Source of the DNA: Varroa destructor
Taxonomy: Eukaryota; Arthropoda; Arachnida; Mesostigmata; Varroidae
Length of the DNA stretch: 64,000 nt
Direction of reading: 5' to 3'
Assembly: GCF_002443255.2 (NCBI RefSeq)
Contig: NW_019211455.1
Location: 20,249,126-20,313,125, forward strand
Position numbers and translations under genes: made by a program. Shown here piece by piece: positions 10,822 through 19,500 of this stretch (the stretch's first letter is position 1; each line of letters begins with the position of its first letter). The notes beneath the pieces are model-generated. The model did no database searches. It had not been told where the DNA came from and was given only the letters and a program-made list of their open reading frames with translations.

Positions 10822-13800
10822 GTAAAATGATCGCACCGTTCGAGTAAAGACTGTGCTACATCCGTAGTATGCAAGCTGTTAGGTTTCTGTGCTTACAAGT
10901 TTGCTTCGAAAATGCTGACCAACTGACTCCATAAGTTATTCGTGTCCCTATACGTTATCTCTCCACGCTGGTGCGTTTATTTCACGCGGCGATGTGTGTG
11001 CGTTTGTTCCTAGAACTACTGAGGTTTACGTTGCTTAGTACACTCATATGGTAGGGATTGGAATGGGTGTTAACGAAATAACAAATAAGAGAATGAAAGG
11101 AAATAGCACGTGAGCCACAGTGAAATTCATTGTGTATAAAGGATTATATCTTGTAAATGTTACTATAATAATTTTATATGACAATTTTTAACGACGCGTT
11201 TCCGCCGGCCGGTCGTATCTGATTGCCGAACAGATCTAACCGCTCGAAAGTACGCGCTTCTTCCCACTGTAATATACATTTGTCTCGTTTAACTGAACTT
11301 AGCTACGAGAAATAATGAAAAAGGCCGTCAGGAACTTTTTACAACAAAAGTGCTGTATAGATATAATCTTGATTCATATTGGATTTCTTTTCGCTCCGAT
11401 TTTATCTATTAAGCCATTTCGGCATCATCCATTATGCCCATATTATGTTGATCTGGACGCGTTTTTACTATCTTGTACAATCCCGTTCTACTTCCAGATA
11501 AGCTCAAAGCCACCTTGTCGAATTGAAGCCCTCCGTCCATTCTGGACGATTAAAGAACTCCGCGGAACTCTAAGAGATTGTAAACCTCACATGAAAATTT
11601 TCGGTAAACGATATCGTCTCACAACCCCCATCTAACGTTTACGCAGTGGATGAGTTTACCTTTAATAGGCTAAAGCTAAATAGCTTATGAGTATTACTAT
11701 TACCAATTGAAGGAGGTCGGTAGCTTATAGGTCGTCAATTGCAATACACACAAACTGCTTGCGTGTAATATTGGCTTAATTTCAGTTCCGCATAGTCTCC
11801 GCCCTCAGCTCTATCGGATGTGGCCAGCGGTGTTTGAGCCGAGCTCGTCGTATATCGAATTCTGGGCGGCCCATTATCGCCGAGATGGCACATGCTTCGA
11901 CCGCTATTCGCTGTTGGGAACACCTGTCCGCTTTTTCCAGACCGCTTTGTATCTAGCCCAGCGACTAGATCTGATGAGTTCGTATAATCTCTATACTATA
12001 CAGTAGATACGGCCAGCGCAATGAACGACAATCAAGCATTTTAATATCTTTCTCTAGTAATTATTCTCTGACGACCTGAACTAGACATGATGTATCGTGG
12101 ATATAACCTTCTACACATGCGTTTGCGAAACCCAAGCTATCAGGCAGTGACGTTACCGTTTCATCATCCTAAAAAAATACTATTAAGTCCTTTTTATTTC
12201 ATACAGCTTGTGTAATACAGTATTCTATATTCATCAAGGTCGTAGAAGGATGAACGTACAGGTCACCGATGTATCATTCCTTTGTCCCTAAACGCTGCAG
12301 TTCATGAGAGACGTCACTTAACAAAATTGTCGTGGTAAAAACCCAGTGCAGTTGAGGCCATGCGCGTATAGAGGAGCCAACACTTTTCCATCTAAGACAC
12401 AAATTAGTACTAGCATTAGGGCAATATGATTTTGTATTCATCTAACTTCTGGGGGGGGGGGGGGGGTGAAGACCGAGTGTCTGCATAAGATACGATTCTG
12501 CATTTCTATGCTGAACCTTCAAGCGTCACTGGACTAGAAAGATAATAGAATAAGCGCAGAGGCACGGGTAGCACAATTCTCGCTTAATAACGACAAGATT
12601 ATAAAAAAATAATAACCTCTTCGTCTGATTACACGATATGCTTCAAGTGATGAAAGAGATAAATTTATATCACTTTGCTGCTGTTCCGTGTGTCATAAAT
12701 GAAAAACAAGGCCTGCGATTTTTTTGCTACTTCATGAAGGTCGTTGTTTAACCACCGTAATCACCTGATTCAAGTTTAGAATGTAAACAAACAAGTTTCG
12801 ATTACTGTTGTAAGGGTGCACAACTTCGTTCACAATTAAAGTTCTGCTGAATTGGTTCTCTTTCACTACGCCGTATTTCAGTATTGGGTATTTAGGATTT
12901 TATTAAATGTTAACATACGCAGCGTTCATACTCTGTTGGTTCTAGAGGAATTGCTTTGCTTTGTCTTGTCGCACGAATATAACAAGTTAGGTTAGGTTAG
13001 TTAGGTAGGTTACTATTATGTATGATCATAGGCGTATTGTTCATGCTACTTTATGCGGATTTTGGCGTTTAAATTGAAGACTACGGCTCGGCATTTCATG
13101 TTTTCGATGGTAAACTTGTTCTACGCTGAAGTAGAGCGCTATTTCTAATATGGTGCTTGTTACGACGCCGCAAGTGTCATTTAGGTAAAGAGCCCGTGAT
13201 CCCTGTTTCCTCGTCTGAGATAAGCATTAGTCATTAAAGTCATCACCCATCATCTGCCGTTAACCCCCACATCAAATGCCTGAAGTACCAAAATAAAGCT
13301 AAATATAGTTTTATTTTGGTAAAATTTCACGTCCGCATCGAAGCGTTCTTGTCAATCGATGTACACACCATGAAGCAGAGTTCTGTTTCGCACAGTGACT
13401 GAAGAAAATGTCTATTGTAGTTGATCTGATGAAGGCTAAATACGTGCCATCAATTCACCCGTATGAAACGCGGCGCTTCGAAGAAGCTCTTCAAACGATC
13501 CATGGAGCTAGAGTTCGATTACGATGTCCTCGACCAAACAATTTTCTTGAGGAGGTACATTTTATTATTGCTAACCGCTCTTTTTCTCCATTTAAAGAAA
13601 AACAAGGCTTATTTCTTTAATTGGTTTAACGATTTCAACCTGACAGAGCTTCATATGTCCAAGTTAATTGTATTTAAACGCAGTTGAATTAATATGTTTA
13701 ATAATTGTTTGTCGACGGATGCCCTTCAGGTTTTGAACCTTTCGATGTCGCTCTTAACGAGGAAAAAATTTATTGATCCCTATGGGCAGCTATAAATACA

Positions 13801-14372
13801 TACAGTGATTTTGTTCTTTCCAATCCCTATCACTTCTTTGAATTATGCTGCTGCTGCTGCTGCTGCTGCTGCTTATAATTGTCAGGCTTCCTGCCAACAA
13901 ACACTGGGCCAATATATCAATAATGACGTTAGAAGACCTTTTTTTTTTTGATTTCGATTTGGATCCCTATCACAGCGAATCATAACTTAGCGTCTCACCC
14001 TAATGCTTACCAAAACTTGATGTAAAAAAGTTGTACTTATTAGTGACAACGATATTTCCCATCGACTTTCCGTATATGTTCGTACAGGTGGAGTTCTGCA
14101 TGGATCACGAATTGAAACCACGTGACTGTAGACGTACTTTTTTCAAAGCGGAATGCGGTAACCACGTGTATTACCCACCACCTCCGCCAGGCGGCGACCA
14201 GATTTATCCGTATGAATATTCGGTCGTTCCAGATCAGGCACAAGTTAGTCGTCTAGCTAGTTGCAAGACAATCGGTGGATCAGGTAAGAGCTCGGCTGCG
14301 GAGAACTTCTACGACGAGCTGTTTGGAGAAGACGACAAAGACAATTACGGCGATCTGAGTGCACGATTCTAG
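10627..14372 (+). CDS. Secreted RNase T2-family protein, predicted catalytically inactive (five exons)
   Basis: The coding join is 10627-10821, 11498-11603, 11786-11977, 13421-13554, 14088-14372 (303 residues; intron phases 0, 1, 1, 0; all GT/AG). Residues 1-27 form a signal peptide with hydrophobic core at 12-22. The RNase T2 order follows: WLPGVC (54-59) at the family's first-cysteine position, FWTI (80-83) in active-site motif I, WPAVF (113-117), FWAAHYRRDGTC (126-137) in motif II, RLDL (160-163), then C200, C213, C223, C232 and VYYPPPPPGG (236-245). The eight family cysteines are C59, C72, C93, C137, C200, C213, C223 and C232. RNase T2 enzymes cleave RNA in secretory or lysosomal compartments using HGLWP and HExxKHG. 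Here these read KELRG and AHYRRDG, so the catalytic histidines and glutamate are absent and activity is unlikely. Residues 246-303 form an extra tail, acidic near its end. Family assignment is sure; inactivity is inferred from the residues. Confidence 0.9.
11498..11603 (+). other. Exon 2 of the RNase T2-like gene: altered active-site motif I
   Basis: The acceptor is TTCTACTTCCAG|ATA and the donor TTCG|GTAAAC (phase 0 in, phase 1 out). It encodes residues 66-101, with KPPC, then RPFWTIKELRG, then RDC. In active members the segment after Trp-Thr-Ile reads His-Gly-Leu-Trp-Pro; here it reads Lys-Glu-Leu-Arg-Gly. Confidence 0.85.
11786..11977 (+). other. Exon 3 of the RNase T2-like gene: altered active-site motif II
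   Basis: The acceptor is TTAATTTCAG|TTCC and the donor ATGA|GTTCGT, both phase 1. It encodes residues 101-165, including WPAVF, FWAAHYRRDGTC, RFFQTALYLAQRLDL. Spacing between the Trp-Pro, the motif II segment and the Leu-Asp-Leu matches the family without gaps that I can see, but the motif II His, Glu and His positions hold Ala, His and Asp. Confidence 0.85.
12451..12466. repeat. G16 homopolymer in intron 3 of the RNase T2-like gene
   Basis: A run of 16 G lies within the 1443-base intron 11978-13420, in otherwise A+T-rich sequence. Confidence 0.97.
12986..13009. repeat. Interstitial TTAGG-like array
   Basis: The bases read GTTAGGTTAGGTTAGTTAGG and a partial unit, in intron 3 of the RNase T2-like gene. 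TTAGG is the common arthropod telomere unit. The run is too short to be a telomere. Confidence 0.85.
13421..13554 (+). other. Exon 4 of the RNase T2-like gene
   Basis: The acceptor TCTATTGTAG|TTGATC is phase 1 and the donor GAGGAG|GTACAT is phase 0. It encodes IDLMKAKYVPSIHPY and continues to RLRC and LEE, matching the family's helix and fifth cysteine. An upstream in-frame ATG at 13408 could be mistaken for a start, but the phase and the family alignment place the splice acceptor after it. Confidence 0.82.
13846..13873 (+). repeat. (TGC)9 trinucleotide microsatellite in intron 4
   Basis: A pure TGC/CTG run of 28 bases lies inside the intron 13555-14087 of the RNase T2-like gene, about 210 bases before exon 5. 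It is not in coding sequence. Confidence 0.95.
14088..14372 (+). other. Exon 5 of the RNase T2-like gene: C-terminal cysteines and added acidic tail
   Basis: The acceptor is TTCGTACAG|GTGGAG, phase 0. The exon encodes VEFCMDHELKPRDC, AECGNHVYYPPPPPGG and then about 58 further residues rich in Ser, Gly, Asp and Glu, ending DLSARF and TAG. Human RNASET2 as I recall it ends shortly after its Tyr-Pro-Pro-Pro segment, so the tail is an addition. Confidence 0.87.
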
Positions 14373-14481
14373 TGAACCATCAAAACAGCCACTAAAAAGA
14401 ACAATTTTGTGATCACAATGATTGGGTTCATTCGAATCAGATACGATAAGAATGGTAACAAAAAAAAATCCAAAATGCTTT

Positions 14482-14487
14482 AATAAA
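14482..14487 (+). promoter_or_regulatory. Polyadenylation signal AATAAA of the RNase T2-like gene
   Basis: A canonical AATAAA lies 110 bases after the stop codon of the RNase T2-like gene, the usual place for a 3' end signal. The 3' UTR would therefore be about 130 bases long. Confidence 0.6.
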
Positions 14488-14585
14488 TATCAATTATGTT
14501 ACAGTTATTGATTTTTATTTAGTCAGATCTAGCAACCATCTGTGAGGTGACAATTATGCACTCATTAGTAACCGGTAAAAACATT

Positions 14586-14993
14586 AAAAAAAAAAAAAAA
14601 GATAGTGAAGGAACAAAATTGATTTGCTGGTTAGCTGAGGTGCTCGAGTCAACGTGAGAAACGTATGGGACTACCCTGATTCAAAATCAGTTAAAAATCT
14701 ACGAGGAGGCATATATTCTTTCCGTCAAGCGATATATGATTCTTGAATTAAGCAATGAGAAATTGTCGTATCTAAATAAATTATTTGCTGGATATTCTCA
14801 AGGCTTCTCCTCGTATTCACCTGGGACACTGCGAAGTCAAACACTTCAATTTGGTTGACCATTCTAGGGGTAATCAACGTCCTTACTGGGATAAGAGCAG
14901 CGAAATCTGCGTCATGCAGGACCAGTTTATGAGATGACTCATTTTCGAAGTTGGGTCGAAATTGTTTCAAATTGCTTAGATTTTTTTTTTTTT
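14586..14993. repeat. Poly-A (14586-14600) and poly-T (14981-14993) runs after the RNase T2-like gene
   Basis: A 15-base A run lies about 100 bases after the polyadenylation signal and a 13-base T run about 400 bases further. There is no target-site duplication that I can see. Confidence 0.7.
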
Positions 14994-15500
14994 ATTGTTT
15001 TTAGAATTACGCGACACAATTTCAATGAAACTCCAACCAACAACGTGTATTCGCTTCAGTCTGCAGGATCAACTAGGATCATCTTCATGCATGCCTTGCA
15101 GGCCGCCAATAATAGCACATGCATGAAGGCCAAATAAGCATAGTAATAATAGCATGCTACTCATTATTATTTAATACTGTCAATTCCCTATGGCAATCCC
15201 ATATTTAAAATCTTAGTCAGTGTTACTATTTTCAAACGATTTCCATTCCGATGAAGATTCTAGTTATATCAAACCCAGTCACCTTTGACCCATCATTTTC
15301 AAAATAATCGAAAAAAACAGACTCTGATTGATACCTCTCCGTTTAAGCATTAGCGACCCTAGGTTTGCTTCCCCCAAAAATTAAAACCTTTAAAAATCCG
15401 AGTGTTTATTTGGCCAGGTTCTTTTTATAGGTTTTTACCTGTGGTACGTAGATCGTGTAGTGAACGCTACGACAGTCGTGTATATATGATGATACACTGC

Positions 15501-15526
15501 ATATATATATATGTATATATATATAT
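15501..15526. repeat. TA microsatellite
   Basis: An alternating A/T run interrupted once by ATG. The surrounding interval 14.5-16.2 kb holds no convincing gene. Confidence 0.95.
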
Positions 15527-16249
15527 GGCTTATCATCGGAGATCGGCAATATTAAAAACAGATGTAGATAAAGAACATAGTTTACAGTCCCCAATGCCTT
15601 TGAGTAGAGATCCGCGCAAAAGGTGCAGGGCGGCATCTTACCCAGCTTAATGATGTACGTTAGTTGCGTCATTTCGCTAACTCTGTTCCCCAACGGAGTT
15701 TTGCCAAAGCAGTGCAGCGTCGTAAGTTAAGTCTCAGCGTTCGTTTACTGTGCTTTCATATAAACAATAACTCAACCATGGTCTCGTCTATTGTCTGATC
15801 ATGATTTTTATTGCGTTTTTTTTGGCCACATAAAAGCCTATACATATTTACATCTGACACGTGCGTGTTTTCTACTCGCACGTGGCTCGTGGTTACTACG
15901 AACCCTTTATATGCCACGGAAGTTTAAACATGAGGGTTTGGCAATAAGTTTAAGTCGTTTCTGCTCGTGCGGCTATTTCTTGGGCTGATGTCTGCTAAGC
16001 GAAGGACGAATCTCTAGTCGTTCTTAGCTAGACTACTGCGAGACTTGGTTGTGGCGAAATAACGAAGTCCTAACGTTTTACCAGCCAGTGCCTGTCACGT
16101 CTTTGTTTCTAATCCGACGGGCTAGGCGAGCCTTCGTCTCAGTAGAAATTATGACAATATTCAATTACTAACGGGAGAGCGGCCCGTGATTGGTTCTTAG
16201 ATTGATAGTTGACAGAGAATTTCCTCGGAGATTACTCGCTTTGCCCAGA

Positions 16250-16507
16250 ATGCCAGCGCGACGACTTCAGAACAATGAGACAGAGAAGCCTCCCAAATCA
16301 CCGCCGCCGCCGCCAATCGTTCAAACGGAATCCAGCGTCCCCGAGATTCGACCGAAGGAACCGAAACTAACGTTGCGACTTCGCTTGAAGCAGGAGGCGC
16401 CTTGTGTCGTGACGGCTCCCACAAAAAGCGGCAAAGACGCAAAAAGTTTAGAATCTGATGAGAAATGGGATGAAAAGCGCGGGCCAGCCGAAAGCTGTAA
16501 GTCAAAG
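16250..16507 (+). other. First exon of the 16-21 kb candidate gene
   Basis: ATG at 16250 opens an 86-codon frame that ends exactly at a good donor, TCAAAG|GTAAGG, in phase 0. The protein has a six-proline run starting at about residue 17, then a basic segment LTLRLRLKQE and a charged stretch. An antisense frame across the same bases is also open and is regarded as a shadow. Confidence 0.45.
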
Positions 16508-19500
16508 GTAAGGATTGGACACTTAACGGATTTCTCTTAATAAGCATATTATTGTAGTTAAATATAATCAGATGTATTTTAACAGCCTCGAAGCTATAAC
16601 GGTGATGAGAAATAATGGTAGGTAATAAAGGACTATCAGAATTGGACGAAATGTTATCCCTTCACCTTCAGTCCAAGACTGCACTGTAGGATTAGCACTT
16701 CATTAGTGGATTTGAGTAACGCACGCATAAGTACCTGCGTAGGTCCTTCGAAAGATAGAATAAGAAACTGTTTATTGATCCTGTAGTTGTATTTTTTTAT
16801 TTATAGTACAGCTGCTTAAAAAAAGTCAACAGGACATAGGGTCAGCATAACCGAAGAGGTGGAAACAACGCAAATTGCTTGATTACGATAAAATGATTTG
16901 AGAGATTCAGATCTGAGGAAATACAGGAGTTATGAGGTCAAACTTGAAGCCATTTGAAGAGTGTCAACAAGTAAGTTAAATAGGACACATTGGCTGAACT
17001 AAGTCAGACCTCAAAACTCCTGTATGGCTTCAACCAATATTTATAGTCTATAATAGGCTAGGACCCTGTTTGTATGTGTATATATGTGTATGTATATATA
17101 CATAATGACGTCCATTGTAGTTAATGCGATTGTCTCATGAATTGCACTCACTATTTGTACCGTTGTTCAGTAAAACGCCAAACGATTCGTGACATATTTA
17201 GGTATACAATATTGTGGGGGAGATTTTTACGTACGGTTTTGTATCGATTATCTGCCCTTATCAAGGATGCCCTGTCGCAATCGTCGGCCCAGATCGGACG
17301 TGAGCGAACCATAGAGAGTTCTTTGACTTCAAGAACGTTGGAGCAGGATAGTAACGTTCAAGTGATGCCGCCTGCGCTGAGGTCACCCGCTGAAAGCAAC
17401 AGGACGCAACTCCGCACAGCGGTTAGATCGAGCACCATCGTACCATTACATAAACATGGTCTAAGTAAAAAGTTTACGCTTACCTTTGAGCTAGCTTAAT
17501 GACGTTTATTGTCTAGTTACGGTTGGGATCAACCCAGGAGTTATGTTGAACCAGTCGCCATTTTATGATTCGATCTTAAGCTAGTCTAAAGATCTTGATT
17601 AAAGTGAAGTCTAGGCACTAGAGTAAAGGCCTATTGAAAAAATCCGGCCGTTCGTGTCAACGTTGTGTCCAAGGATCATTGGTTGTTTTATCCCAGCGCG
17701 ACGTAAGGGACGACAGAAACCACATTCGGAACGTGAAGTATTTGTTTGATAGAATCGTTTGTAATTAACATGTGAATTATTATCGGGACACTTTTAGCCA
17801 AGGGTTTCGTTTGAAAAGGGAACTCGTCAAAGTTCGGCTGTTCCCAAAGGCATACCATGTTGCGTGCACCCAAAGCTAATTAAGAACGGCGGCAAGTGTA
17901 CGGATGCCGCCTGTCAAGTGGATCGGGACATTACCATCGATGAGGTTGAACAGCTTCTTGGCATTAAGATTGATCAGGTAAGTCAATGTTAGATTCGTAT
18001 GTAGTTTATTACGAGAAACGCAGCATTTTACCGAAACGATAGTAACACGTATCTACTATGTAATTAATATCAGTTCCAGTAATTAAATTTGCGACCACTG
18101 GCGTTTTCTTTAATCAAGAATAGCGTTTCATCTGATTCTCCCTCGCCAGGAATTCGGATCTGATGTTTAATCTCGTATAGCCACATTTAAAATCTTGACT
18201 CTCAGTTACAAGTTCACTGATCAGAAAAGATGACAATCGGAGCGAGATCTAGGAAATGTGCTGGTTGGAAAAACATTCCATTTAGGCTATTACGATGCGG
18301 TTTTCATAGCCGTTCCTGTGAGCAACATGGCAATATTGCTATGGGAAAGGATATTTTACGCTTTTTTTTCTTACGCTACTACGTTACAGATTCCTTCACT
18401 CAACGCAACTACAAATCTTTATGCGCCATCATGCTCCTAAGCATTTCTAAACATACCAAACTTTTCCAGTCCCGCCGTCCTACTCAACACAAATCCGTTT
18501 TTTGAAATACGTGATCCGGCTTAATTATGGGTTTCAGCCGCAACGACAAACTCGTTTCTCTTCGTGACGTTGACTCGCAGAGACCCACTTTTCGTCATCG
18601 GTAAAATTGTAGAAAGCTGTAATTGTGGCGGCGCGTTGCCGTGTGCCGGTTCATGTCAATGCGAAGCCTTAATTTCTCTGCATTTCATCCAGCCTATAGT
18701 TTTTTCCTGGTTAAGGTGCTTGTAATCTGCTGTTCATCGCGTACCTTCGGCAAATAACAAGTCTGTCATTTGGGCTTCTCATCGACCTCGGATGGCTGAG
18801 CGAGGTGGGGTATCTTTTCCGAATTTCGAATTTCGTCTCTGAACTTAGCAATGTAATTGTCGGACGTATTTTAGAGCCTGAACTGGTTGACAGTCAAACG
18901 GACTTTCCTTGGTACCTTCGAGAGTGGAAAGGTTTGTTCCAATTTAATATTACGCCTTGATGGAGCCAATATCCAACGGCTATAAGACCTGGGCGATTTG
19001 GGTTTGGTTCAGGCCGCCTTGTCATGGTAATCGAGGGTATTCAGCGAACGTTCCAGGTATGATCATCTCGATTGAAGTTTAACCGTTAAACTTACGCTGG
19101 GCCGGTTAGTTGTACGTCTATCCACAGAAGTTTTTACACGTTGCACACGTTGACCCCAAAGGCGGTTCTGACTTTCTGACTGACTGATTAGAACATCTCT
19201 GTGGATGCCGTTGTAACCACTAGCAGAATGACCAGCATTTCTAGTTTGAGCGCTTATAAGTGGTAAGATGTCAAAAATAAAAGGACAATGGCTAATACGA
19301 GAAGCGGGTATCCGCATGGCTGTTAGGCGAAACGTTTTCACTGCGTAGATTTGTCCAAATTGACCTTCCGTTCCCAAACTAATGTTAAACAGAGTTCAGA
19401 AAGTCTAAAGCGATGAGTTTCCAGATGTTCTTATTTTAAGCGGTCAGTGTCACTGCTAACTCGAGGAGGAAAATTCAGGGTTAAAGTCTTTTATACTCAC

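Noticed and set aside
13408..13420. ATG at 13408 as a separate start for a gene of exons 4 and 5
   Set aside because: The RNase T2 alignment and the phase-1 donor at 11977 place the splice acceptor at 13420, so the ATG is intronic.
13463..13687. Plus-strand open frame starting MKRGASKKLFKRSM, overlapping exon 4 of the RNase T2-like gene
   Set aside because: It is the +1 shadow of the real exon. Its donor would be in phase 2 and would not join exon 5, whereas the other frame matches the RNase T2 family and joins in phase 0.
14040..14243. Minus-strand open frame over exon 5
   Set aside because: It is antisense to a firmly identified exon and has no family match.
15406..15693. Overlapping plus and minus frames through a TA microsatellite
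   Set aside because: The frames are open because of the repeat, which encodes Tyr-Ile or His-Ile runs; there is no other support.
18790..18840. GGATGGCTGAGCGAGGTGG resembling the 5' part of a Leu/Ser tRNA
   Set aside because: No acceptor stem or consistent B box was found downstream, and the opposite strand fits a candidate exon.
18876..18930. Plus-strand short exon with LVDSQTDFPWYLREWK between an AG and a GT
   Set aside because: It overlaps the better-supported minus-strand small gene and its phase does not fit the plus-strand chain.
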